Shown piece after piece: positions 7,489 through 14,403 of a stretch of 16,220 nt of DNA; positions within the stretch are counted from its first letter, which is position 1; each line of letters starts with the position of its first letter. The DNA comes from an uncultured Chloroflexales bacterium. GTDB taxonomy: Bacteria; Chloroflexota; Chloroflexia; Chloroflexales; Chloroflexaceae. A program made the position numbers and the translations under genes. The notes below the pieces were generated by a model. The model saw only the letters and a list, made by a program, of their open reading frames with translations, did no database searches and had not been told where the DNA came from. The stretch is taken from positions 1 through 16,220 of the forward strand of contig CALGUG010000006.1 of NCBI GenBank assembly GCA_937902315.1, written 5' to 3'.

Positions 7489-7697
7489 TTGGCCAAGAAA
7501 GCATCCATGAACACTCAAGCACTTTTAGAGGCATTAAGCAATCAGTTTGGGCAAACGATCGTTGCGGCAGACTATCAGAGCAAGCAGTTGCACGTCGGAT
7601 CTTTCAAGAATATCTCTTTTCCGCCGATCCTGAACAGAAGCGCGAACAGATCGCCAAGTTGCAGGCTATCTATGAACTAGGCCAGCTAGAGCGCTAA
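7489..7697 (+). pseudogene. Small gene apparently split by a frameshift
   Basis: Two frames share this stretch. From TTG 7489 (or ATG 7507) one frame reads a plausible helix, NTQALLEALSNQFGQTIVAAD, then degenerates and ends at 7680. The other frame, open from GTG 7479, reads an unlikely His/Cys/Trp-rich start. From about 7570 it becomes clearly protein-like: LSEQAVARRIFQEYLFSADP and then a charged helix to the TAA at 7697. Joining the two needs a one-base shift near 7565-7580 and yields a coherent all-helical protein of about 69 residues. No slippery heptamer is visible there, so a mutation or sequencing error is likelier than programmed frameshifting. AGGAGG (7458-7463) is 15 bases before GTG 7479 and 25 before TTG 7489, neither ideal. 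No family recognised. Confidence 0.45.
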
Positions 7698-7756
7698 ACA
7701 AGTGTTGATCGTGCGTCGCAGAGATTGTCACATCCACTTGACACGGTCAAAGTTCT

Positions 7757-7814
7757 GGCGGCGATGTCTCTCGCTTCCATTCGGCTTCTAGCGCGTCTGC
7801 CTACGGCTATCAAG
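7757..7814 (-). repeat. 58-bp dispersed repeat R1, copy 2 (inverted) within a degenerate cluster
   Basis: Its reverse complement runs from CTTGATAGCCGTAGGC to CATCGCCGCC and matches copies 3693-3750 and 13880-13937 at roughly 46 of 58 positions. Just downstream, GGCTATCAAG recurs at 7833-7842, and CCTATCAA and GTATCAA follow at 7913-7930. The whole 7698-7970 spacer therefore looks like several decayed repeat units. Confidence 0.75.
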
Positions 7815-7864
7815 TCACCTTCCATCCATTCAGGCTATCAAGCGTATCGCTTCGCTCGTTGCGA

Positions 7865-7890
7865 CCTGCCGGGTGCAAGCACCCAGCAGG
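7865..7890. repeat. Intergenic GC-rich hairpin
   Basis: CCTGC-C-GGGTGC and GCACCC-A-GCAGG form an 11-bp stem with one C-A mismatch. It is followed by TTTAAAGG and not a T-run, so it is better read as a REP-like repeat than as a terminator, although a weak terminator function is possible. Confidence 0.6.
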
Positions 7891-7970
7891 TTTAAAGGTT
7901 CGCTGGCCTCCGCCTATCAAACACGTATCAACGGCCTTATTGAGTTGATTGAAAACTAAAGGAGAGAATT

Positions 7971-8165
7971 GTGGCTCAATCTCAACATCAACCAGTGGAA
8001 TGCCATCGCTGCGGCCATAACTGGGAGGTCGACCTTAGCAAGCTTGGCAAACCCAATAAAGTGATCTTCAAAAATGAAACGAACTTGCCCAAAGAGACCT
8101 TCAGCTTGAAATGCCCCAACTGCCATACCCTCAATATGCTCGATCTGCCGCTCAAGGAGAAGTAG
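7971..8165 (+). CDS. Short zinc-ribbon protein
   Basis: 64 residues from GTG, preceded by AAAGGAGAG at good spacing. Two CxxC knuckles, C11-HR-C14 and C48-PN-C51, frame a basic-acidic spacer of 33 residues, the layout of a treble-clef or rubredoxin-like zinc ribbon. The motif CHRCGHNWEVDLSKL followed by a second knuckle before LDLP is a pattern I associate with short Chloroflexota proteins; this is memory, not a search. No signal peptide, so it is cytoplasmic and may bind nucleic acid or a partner protein. Its stop codon is one base from the next gene's ATG, so the two are surely translated from one mRNA, possibly with translational coupling. The ribosome binding site of the next gene (AAGGAGAAG) lies within its last codons. 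Confidence 0.85.
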   Translation: MAQSQHQPVECHRCGHNWEVDLSKLGKPNKVIFKNETNLPKETFSLKCPNCHTLNMLDLPLKEK

Positions 8166-8166
8166 C

Positions 8167-8616
8167 ATGGCAGAGCAGGAGAAACAGCCAATACGCACGC
8201 GTCCGCCCACGCCCGAAGAGACAGCCCTGAACGAGTGGTTTGCCGAGCAAGAGAAAGACCCTAGCAAAACACTAGAGGAAGCTGCCAAACAGATTATTCA
8301 CCTTGTATCGGCGCTCTATGCTGTGGTGTTTGGGATTCTGGCCTTTGCGGATAATCCGGCCTATCTGGGTTTGTTGATGGTGCGTTTATCAGGTACAGTG
8401 GTCGTGCTGACCTACCTTATTGCGCTGATTAGCGCCTTGTTTGTGGTCATGCCACGTCGTTACACTTATGCCAGTGCCAGCCAGAGCCAGCGCCAAGTCG
8501 TCTTCGACAAGATTATAGAGCGCAAGGCGAATCTACTGCGAATCGCGTGGATCAGCTTTGGGGTGGCGAGCATCGCCTTAGCAGTGCTATTGCTAAGCAT
8601 TCTCTTTTACTTTTAA
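8167..8616 (+). CDS. Three-helix membrane protein of unknown function
   Basis: 149 residues, ATG one base after the zinc-ribbon stop, with AAGGAG upstream. The first 40 residues are a charged, Pro-rich cytoplasmic tail (PIRTRPPTPEETALNEWF). Hydrophobic segments lie at about 43-61, 66-95 and 122-148; the middle one is long and may bend. Between helices 2 and 3 lies a basic amphipathic stretch with Arg-Arg (97-98) and KIIERKANLLR (115-125). By the positive-inside rule the 97-125 loop is cytoplasmic. No enzymatic motif is visible. The layout (soluble tail, membrane hairpin, basic linker, final helix) loosely recalls the small membrane effectors of some stress or anti-phage systems such as SLATT or Pycsar TM proteins, but no diagnostic residue supports that. 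Confidence 0.85.
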   Translation: MAEQEKQPIRTRPPTPEETALNEWFAEQEKDPSKTLEEAAKQIIHLVSALYAVVFGILAFADNPAYLGLLMVRLSGTVVVLTYLIALISALFVVMPRRYTYASASQSQRQVVFDKIIERKANLLRIAWISFGVASIALAVLLLSILFYF

Positions 8617-8634
8617 AGCCAACAATTCTACAAA

Positions 8635-8664
8635 AGCTGCCAAGGAGTAATAGTCCTAGCAGCT
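8635..8664 (-). terminator. Hairpin at the convergent gene ends, probable terminator of the histidine kinase
   Basis: AGCTGC/GCAGCT and AGGA/TCCT pair around a short internal bulge. On the minus strand the stem is followed by TTTTG, giving a weak terminator that overlaps the kinase stop codon. No T-run exists in the plus direction, so termination of the membrane-protein mRNA here is uncertain. Confidence 0.5.
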
Positions 8665-11415
8665 CCCTTCATTTGTTCGTTCTCGTCCCAAGGGTTGCTC
8701 GATCACTCGTGCGATGTCTAGGGGCGAGATCGGCTTAAACAATACCTCGATCCCCTCGTTGGCTTGCAGGCGCGCGCTGGCCGAACTAGTCGAATCGCCG
8801 GTTAGTAGCATCAAGCGCGACTTGATACCTCGCTGTTGAAGGTAATTCAACAATCGTTCGCCATCGATGCCGGGCATACGCAGATCGGAGATGATGCAGT
8901 CGTAGTTGTGGTGTGCCACCAACGAGAGCGCTTGGTGACCATCGTTGGCAGTTGCAACGCGATGGCCGCGCCCGCGCAAAAAGCGCGCCAAAACCTCGCG
9001 GATGGGTGGTTCATCATCGATCAAGAGAATATTTTGAGGCGTAGAAGCGAGCAGCTCATAGTTATTGGCGGGCGATTCTTGAGCTTCATAAGCGATTTGA
9101 AACTGAATGCGGAAGGTGGTGCCAATGCCGACCTGACTATCGACATGAATGACTCCGCCATGCTCCTGCACAATGCTATGTACCAGCGAGAGACCTAAAC
9201 CAGTGCCATCACCGGGCGCTTTGGTGGTAAAGAAGGGATCAAACAAGCGATCGAGGTGACTCGGCTCGATACCCACTCCAGTATCGTGAACCTCTAACAC
9301 CACACCATCCTCGCCCCACAGGGTGCAGACCAGCAGACGATGCTGCTTGCGCGGGATCTGCATAGCATGCTCGGCGTTGATCACCAAGTTCAAGAGCACT
9401 TGCTCGAGTTGCGAGGCATCGCCATAGACAGCAGGCAGATTATCGGCTAAGACCGTCTCTACGCTAATATTGCCTGTTTGCAGACGATAGGCCTGAAGCT
9501 TCAGAACATGCTCTACAACTGCATTAAGATTGACCGGTCCTTTAGGATGGTTCTGCTCTTGGGTATAGCGTGCGCTCAATCGCAGATCAGAGACGATGCG
9601 CGCCATACGCTTAGCCTCATGGCAGATGATCTTGAGATCGTCGCTCTCTTGCTGAGATCGCTGCTCCATTAACAGCAGCTCGCACGAACCGATAATGGTT
9701 GTGAGAGGGTTATTCAGCTCGTGAGCTACACCGCTGATCAGAGTGCCAAGGCTGGCAAGGCGCTCGGCCCGTCGCAACTGCTGCTCGCGCCGGATCACCT
9801 CGGAAGCATCTTGGAAGATTGTAAAGAAGAGCGGCTCGCCGTCGACGCCGATCGCCCGACCCTTCATCACATCGAAGAGCATCACTTGGCCGTCGCTTAA
9901 ACGCCGCCGCCGTATCCTACCGCTCCACAAGCCAACCTCTTGCATGGTGGCCATAATCTCAGTAAGTTCCTGACGGGCTGCCTCATCGGGCAGGAAGTGT
10001 TCGACGGTCAGAGTCTCTTTGCAATCTGCTGGAATGCCAAGCAAGGCCTTAGCGGCCGGATTAGCGAAACGGAAGCAGAGGTTGTTATCCATCAGGGCCA
10101 CACCCTGCTCGATCCGTTCGAGCACAAGGTTCAAGAGATGCATCTGCTCGTCGCGGGCGCGCTCGTCGGTGACATCTCTGGCGGTGCCTTGCAGACCCGA
10201 GATCTGACCATTGACGACGATTCTCGTGACGGAGAATTGCACAAGGCGGCGTTCTCCTGAAGGGCGCACAATCAAGAACTCTAGCTCGAGCGAATCGGCA
10301 AAACCAGCGTACAAGCCCGAGAGAGCTTCATAGGTCTGGAAAAAATCTTCCGGCGCAATAAAGTCGTGGATATAACGGCCTACAATATCTTGACTGCTCC
10401 GTCCAAGGATCTCCTCTGTGATCGCATTGACCTCTAAGACCAAGCCCTGCGGGTCGGCCAAGAAGATGCTTTGCGGCACAGCAGTAAGCAGATAGCGATA
10501 GCGTCGCTCTACCGCAGAACGCAGCTCTTGGGCTCGAATCTCGGCGGTCATATCGACCACATGCACAAGAATACCATAGACCGATCCGTTGGCCTCGAAA
10601 AGCGGCTGATAAGCGAAATTAACGATACTCTCTTCGAGAGGGGCGTCGGGGCGACGTTGAATATGCACGGAAACGCGCTGAGCAACAAAGCGCTTACCAG
10701 TACGATAAACTTCATCTAGGGGATCAATAACACCTTGATCGATAAGCTCGGGCACAGCTTCTCGAACCGGTCTCCCTAGCAGGTCACGTCTCCCAAGGAT
10801 CTTATAGTAGCACTCATTAACCATATCGTAGATATGTTTCGGGCCTCGCAAGATCGCTACCGCCGCCGGCGACTCTTCAAAGAGGCTCATCAATTGCGAG
10901 TGAGAGAATTGCAGCATAGCAGCTGATCGCTTCTCGGGCGGAACCTGCCGCTCTAAGGCCTGCTTAATCTGAGGAGGAGCAATGGCTGGAGGAGCAACCG
11001 CCTGGGAAGCCTGATGCAGCTCAAGCCGGATCCCAACGATCTGGCCATCCTCACAAATTGGGGCCGCATTCAACATGATCGATAAGCGATGCCCATCTTT
11101 ACGTCGCAAGACCACAGGGCACAAAGCCTGAGTAGGCTGAAGCGCTATCTCCATAAGATCTGCTACAAAGAATTGTTGAGCATCGCTCAGATAAGAAAGC
11201 TCAAGAATTGTACTGAGATGCCGAGCATGGATTTCGTCATTGTTATAGCCAATCAGCAGTTCTGCGGCTTGATTCAGAAAAAGACATCGCTGTCGATGAT
11301 CGGTAATAATCAAAGGGAGCGACATGCTCTGAACGACCTTGTACATAAAAGAGCGCGAGAATAGGTCAGTCTGGCTAATTTTGTCTGTATTTTTGGTTGA
11401 AGGAGTCGTTGTCAT
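8656..11415 (-). CDS. Soluble hybrid sensor histidine kinase with four PAS regions and a receiver domain
   Basis: 919 residues without a signal peptide or membrane helix, so a cytoplasmic sensor. PAS-like regions lie at about 20-135, 168-295, 305-418 and 425-540; the second carries an IYDMVNECYYKILGR core and the third ADPQGLVLEVNAITEEILGR. The kinase core follows: H-box GVAHELNNP with phospho-accepting His565, N-box NLVINAEHAM (676-685), G1 DTGVGI (711-716), F-box LFDPFFTT (724-731) and G2 GDGTGLGLS (735-743). This is the HPK4-like pattern. The C-terminal receiver (about 794-910) has acidic residues D800/D801, phospho-acceptor Asp844 in SDLRMPG, Thr872 and Lys894, all intact. There is no output domain and no separate response regulator beside it, so it is an orphan hybrid kinase. 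The ATG start has only a weak GGCGAG ribosome binding site. Signal unknown. Confidence 0.95.
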   Translation of the reverse strand: MTTTPSTKNTDKISQTDLFSRSFMYKVVQSMSLPLIITDHRQRCLFLNQAAELLIGYNNDEIHARHLSTILELSYLSDAQQFFVADLMEIALQPTQALCPVVLRRKDGHRLSIMLNAAPICEDGQIVGIRLELHQASQAVAPPAIAPPQIKQALERQVPPEKRSAAMLQFSHSQLMSLFEESPAAVAILRGPKHIYDMVNECYYKILGRRDLLGRPVREAVPELIDQGVIDPLDEVYRTGKRFVAQRVSVHIQRRPDAPLEESIVNFAYQPLFEANGSVYGILVHVVDMTAEIRAQELRSAVERRYRYLLTAVPQSIFLADPQGLVLEVNAITEEILGRSSQDIVGRYIHDFIAPEDFFQTYEALSGLYAGFADSLELEFLIVRPSGERRLVQFSVTRIVVNGQISGLQGTARDVTDERARDEQMHLLNLVLERIEQGVALMDNNLCFRFANPAAKALLGIPADCKETLTVEHFLPDEAARQELTEIMATMQEVGLWSGRIRRRRLSDGQVMLFDVMKGRAIGVDGEPLFFTIFQDASEVIRREQQLRRAERLASLGTLISGVAHELNNPLTTIIGSCELLLMEQRSQQESDDLKIICHEAKRMARIVSDLRLSARYTQEQNHPKGPVNLNAVVEHVLKLQAYRLQTGNISVETVLADNLPAVYGDASQLEQVLLNLVINAEHAMQIPRKQHRLLVCTLWGEDGVVLEVHDTGVGIEPSHLDRLFDPFFTTKAPGDGTGLGLSLVHSIVQEHGGVIHVDSQVGIGTTFRIQFQIAYEAQESPANNYELLASTPQNILLIDDEPPIREVLARFLRGRGHRVATANDGHQALSLVAHHNYDCIISDLRMPGIDGERLLNYLQQRGIKSRLMLLTGDSTSSASARLQANEGIEVLFKPISPLDIARVIEQPLGRERTNEGSC

Positions 11416-11927
11416 AAGATCTCGCCATATTTAAATGGGTATGGTTAATAATTCCAACAGAGCGTCGCTGCAGAATACTGCACTATGTCTTAATACATAG
11501 ACAAGATTTTAGAATTGGCAATTATTCATAATATCCTAATCTAGCTAAAGAGTCCATAGTTAGAAATCAAAGTTTTATATATATTTTACATTTATAACAA
11601 ATAGGTACTTAATTTTATTACAAATTTTGACGATTTTTTCACAATAAGTATCTGCCAATTTCAATATGATGGAATCAACTAGTTAAAAAGTGGCTTTTTC
11701 TAGAAATAGTCGAATATATTTGAAGCAAAACTGGGGAGATCCAGCGTTTCATTTACTAGAGAGGTTTCTTAATATCTGTAAAGAAATATAACCATTATCA
11801 ATTGTCCCTCGTCTTCTTTGCTTAACATCCTCCAACGGTTACCTCTCTTGTTATCGCAAAGGAGGCCACATTTCATAGACGGCATAGCAACCCATGTGTC
11901 TTCCAATTTCAGGATTGGAGGATAAAA
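11416..11927. other. AT-rich divergent intergenic region
   Basis: This 512-bp spacer separates the divergently transcribed kinase and SGNH genes. From about 11500 to 11720 it is markedly richer in A and T than the surrounding DNA, with runs such as ATTTTACATTTATAAC. It must hold both promoters. TTGACG at 11627-11632 could be a -35 box for the plus strand, but a matching -10 is not evident. No ORF of coding character was found. Confidence 0.6.
11827..11923 (+). promoter_or_regulatory. Leader with a sequence complementary to the SGNH gene's ribosome binding site
   Basis: ATCCTCCAA (11827-11835) is the exact reverse complement of TTGGAGGAT (11915-11923), which contains the Shine-Dalgarno GGAGG for the ATG at 11928. 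A second, unused AAAGGAGG (11858-11865), with no start codon at working distance, lies between them and could compete for the same CCTCC. Mutually exclusive pairings of this kind are a hallmark of translational switches, but no known riboswitch class is recognised. Confidence 0.4.
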
Positions 11928-13415
11928 ATGAAGCTCTTCACGCTTGGCGACAGTATTTCCCAGGGTTTTATGTCGCTATCAGCTGCCCGAACCGACCTCG
12001 CTTATTCAACGCTTATCGCCCAAAAATTAGGTCTTACACCCCAAAGAGATTATCGTTTCGCCGACTGGCCCCACGGAGGGATCCCGGTCAATATCGAAGC
12101 GATTATGCGCAGCCTAAACCGGCGCTATGGGCCAGATATTCAGGGCTTGGAATGGCTTACGGTGCTTGAAACGATCAATAGGGTGGTCGATCAGGCCGAA
12201 GATTACTACGAGCGAGGAGAAGGAAGGCATACGATACCCTCTAACAACGGGCAGGTGGAGTACTTCCATAATGTCGCGGTTCGTGGCTTTAATGTTTCCG
12301 ATGCTTGGCAAGTGACGCCTAAGCTATGCCGCGAGACAATCGAGCAAAACCGACCAATATTGTGGGGAGATGGCTACTTAAGTGGGGCAGACAATCCCTA
12401 TTACCGCACCGCACTGAGAGTGCTTAATCCGAGTCTTGATCCGAAATACGACGATTACAGCCAGCTGAAATGGATGGAAAAACATGCCCAAGAAGAGGGC
12501 ATTGAGAATTGTATTATCTGGTTGGGCGCAAACAATGCGCTGAGCACCGTCATCGACCTCAAGATCCGGCAGACACCGAACAATCCCGAAAAGCGACCTT
12601 ATACGCTGTCCCACATCGAAAAGGCGAAAGAACGTAAGTGGAATCTCTGGCACCCCTATGATTTCGAGGCCGACTATAGAGAGTTTATGCGCCAAGTGAG
12701 CGCTATAATGGCCAAGAATCGGGCCAAAAAGTGGAATGTGTTTATCGCTACAGTTCCTCTGGTAACCATCGCTCCTTTGGCGAAAGGTGTGGGAGAAACA
12801 ACCTACATAGAGGATAAAGGCATCTATTACAAGTACTACACCTTCTTCCCCTTTGAAGAAGATTTCGCCGTAAAAACGGGCAAGCATCTCACAATGCAAG
12901 ATGCAATCTATATCGATGACTGTATTCGATACTATAACAAGACGATCGAAGCCTGTGTAAAAGAAGCTAACGAGCAATCTGGCTCAAAAGGGCGATACCA
13001 TATCGTCGATATCGCTCAAGCCCTGAACCAGATCGCCTATAAGCGCAATGCGGGCCAGCCAACCTATGATTTTCCCGAATACTTCCGCTTCATCCATCCG
13101 CAAGTGAATACAAAGTATTACCATGCCGATAGCGAAGGAGAACTTAAACAGGGCGGGATATTTAGCCTCGACGGTGTCCACCCAACTGCGATCGGCCACG
13201 GCTTGATAGCCTACGAGTTTCTTACAAAGATGAAGGAGGCCGGGGTCGTCGCGGATACCGATCTGGATTGGGCCAAGATCTTTGCAAACGATACTCTCTA
13301 CACCCAACCGATTACGCTTATGCAAGAGATATATGGCAAAGATAGTTTAGCCAAGCATATTGTGAATCTGATCCAACTGTTTAGCAACGACTTTCCCTTG
13401 ACGACCCACGGCTAA
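11928..13415 (+). CDS. Large SGNH/GDSL-type hydrolase
   Basis: 495 residues, ATG start with GGAGG six bases upstream. Block I is at the extreme N-terminus, LFTLGDSISQG with nucleophile Ser9; block II is probably AVRGFNVSD (Gly120); block III is WLGANNA (Gly200, Asn202); block V is SLDGVHPTAIGHG with Asp415 and His418. These supply the Ser-Asp-His triad and oxyanion-hole residues of esterases and lipases in this fold. No signal peptide precedes block I, so the enzyme is probably cytoplasmic, unlike most secreted GDSL esterases. At 495 residues it is about twice the usual length; the extra 200 residues lie between blocks III and V and include a YYKYYTFFPFEEDF segment. Substrate unknown. The gene is monocistronic, divergent from the kinase, and its stop codon abuts the repeat island. 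Confidence 0.85.
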   Translation: MKLFTLGDSISQGFMSLSAARTDLAYSTLIAQKLGLTPQRDYRFADWPHGGIPVNIEAIMRSLNRRYGPDIQGLEWLTVLETINRVVDQAEDYYERGEGRHTIPSNNGQVEYFHNVAVRGFNVSDAWQVTPKLCRETIEQNRPILWGDGYLSGADNPYYRTALRVLNPSLDPKYDDYSQLKWMEKHAQEEGIENCIIWLGANNALSTVIDLKIRQTPNNPEKRPYTLSHIEKAKERKWNLWHPYDFEADYREFMRQVSAIMAKNRAKKWNVFIATVPLVTIAPLAKGVGETTYIEDKGIYYKYYTFFPFEEDFAVKTGKHLTMQDAIYIDDCIRYYNKTIEACVKEANEQSGSKGRYHIVDIAQALNQIAYKRNAGQPTYDFPEYFRFIHPQVNTKYYHADSEGELKQGGIFSLDGVHPTAIGHGLIAYEFLTKMKEAGVVADTDLDWAKIFANDTLYTQPITLMQEIYGKDSLAKHIVNLIQLFSNDFPLTTHG

Positions 13416-13465
13416 TCGTTTCGTCTCTCTTTTTAGGCTTCGACGGAGTGGAAGTTGTCTCTTTG

Positions 13466-13507
13466 GTTGTATGAGATTCCGCGCCGTAGCGCGACATCTC
13501 ATACAAC
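13466..13507. repeat. Hairpin family H copy 3
   Basis: Arms 13466-13484 (GTTGTATGAGATTCCGCGC) and 13489-13507 pair with two mismatches around a CGTA loop. Both flanks resemble those of the hairpin inside the 6397-6585 element: CTTCGaCgGAGTGgAA before it, and TTCTTTcCCC...TTTT...GTTACAAGAgCG after it. It may also act as the terminator of the SGNH gene, 50 bp upstream, for which no other terminator is visible. Confidence 0.8.
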
Positions 13508-13748
13508 TTCTTTCCCCATTTTTCGTTTCCCCGTGTTACAAGAGCGTCAATCGTCAAGTGGATTCGCGATCAAACAGGAGGAGCGGTTGTGGAATCGCTT
13601 AGGTTTTGGAAGCGTTTTGGCTCTAGCACGAGCCTGCGCCCTTCTCCCGCCAGCTATGCATTACCCACAAATCGACATACGGTCAGCGTTATCTGCCCTC
13701 ACCCCTCCCGGCCCCCTCTCCCACACTGCGGGCGAGGGGGTGAAAGCC

Positions 13749-13830
13749 GTTCTGTGCTCTTAAGGATACTTCCGCGATGGTATGCGAACGATCGTCTTTT
13801 GCTGCCGACACGACTTTTGGGTAATGTATA
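13749..13830 (+). repeat. 82-bp dispersed repeat R2, copy 2
   Basis: Ungapped match to 57-138 with about 9 differences of 82. It is followed directly by a CTCCCGC-attg-GCGGGAG hairpin (13832-13849) and a GGGTTGGGGATGAGG tail, the widespread REP-like intergenic pattern, which copy 1 lacks. Confidence 0.85.
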
Positions 13831-13879
13831 ACTCCCGCATTGGCGGGAGAAGGGTTGGGGATGAGGACAGGCTAGCTCT

Positions 13880-13937
13880 GTTGGTAGCCGAAGGCGGACG
13901 CGCCAAGGATCGAATGGAAGGGAGAGACCTCGCCGCC
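13880..13937 (+). repeat. 58-bp dispersed repeat R1, copy 3
   Basis: Matches copy 1 (3693-3750) at about 53 of 58 positions; differences cluster just before the terminal GCCGCC. It lies 49 bp after R2 copy 2, the only place in the window where the two repeats are adjacent. Confidence 0.85.
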
Positions 13938-14182
13938 CATGTGAGATAAGCTAGGCAGCTCAGGCCGAGAGATCGCACATAAACAGACTGGGTTTGCTTA
14001 GCGGTCTTCGGTATAACAACTGCATGCATTCACACATCGCCACCCAAAGGTTCGAAATAACAAGCTAGTTGTGAATCAGCTTGCCATACTTGCCACGCAT
14101 GATCATTCCACAACAGCGCTTCGCCCGCTGTGATCATCACAATAGCATTACAAAAGCGTCACCTTCTCAAAGCTTTTTCTGC

Positions 14183-14209
14183 TTGCCACAAAGACTTTTC
14201 GAGTATAAT
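14183..14209 (+). promoter_or_regulatory. Possible promoter of the MFS transporter gene
   Basis: A consensus TATAAT (14204-14209) is preceded by TTGCCA (14183-14188) at a shorter than usual 15-bp spacing. If used, it gives a leader of nearly 190 nt before the start at 14404. That leader contains a CGTTCG/CGAACG hairpin (14320-14339). The rest of 14028-14403 shows no gene. Confidence 0.4.
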
Positions 14210-14403
14210 AACTCGGCCCCACAGCCAGTCTTCAAGCGTGGCGGCGCGTTTTTATCTATTCGATATCTGTAGGAATTATAGAGGCCCCAATATCTTTTGA
14301 AGTGTAGCCCTCTCATCACCGTTCGAAGCTTTCCGAACGACTGCACGCTGTTTGTCCCCCAATCTATCTGTTATCAGCAATTCAATACGTATACGGTGAA
14401 ACT

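Larger units (their letters stand above)
13416..14027. repeat. Composite intergenic repeat island
   Basis: This non-coding stretch is a mosaic. It holds a MITE-like left part (13430-13550) related to 6415-6540, with hairpin 13466-13507. An inverted partial R2 copy (13653-13682) follows, then a GC-rich hairpin block (13697-13745), R2 copy 2 (13749-13830), a CTCCCGC/GCGGGAG hairpin, R1 copy 3 (13880-13937), and a transposon-end-like TTCGGTATAAC at about 14007-14017. CTTCTCCCGCC at 13641-13651 and the reverse complement at 13841-13854 make the island partly self-inverted. ORFs here are spurious. Confidence 0.75.

Noticed and set aside
6686..8650. tRNA-Leu as the attachment site of a genomic island carrying the small genes
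   Set aside because: No copy of the tRNA 3' end was found downstream and there is no integrase gene in the window.
11894..12169. Alternative 91-codon gene starting in the SGNH leader
   Set aside because: It overlaps the SGNH gene out of frame and has Arg/Pro-rich shadow composition. The AAAGGAGG upstream is 28 bases from its ATG, too far to drive it.
12378..12977. 199-codon open frame on the minus strand
   Set aside because: Antisense to the SGNH hydrolase gene, without start signals; the plus frame has clear catalytic motifs.
13455..14029. Several open frames of 80-100 codons in the repeat island
   Set aside because: All span hairpins and dispersed repeats, use unlikely residues and lack ribosome binding sites.
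14215..14403. Riboswitch in the long leader of the MFS gene
   Set aside because: Only a 6-bp hairpin and weak pairings are visible, with no known aptamer motif and no terminator or masked ribosome binding site.
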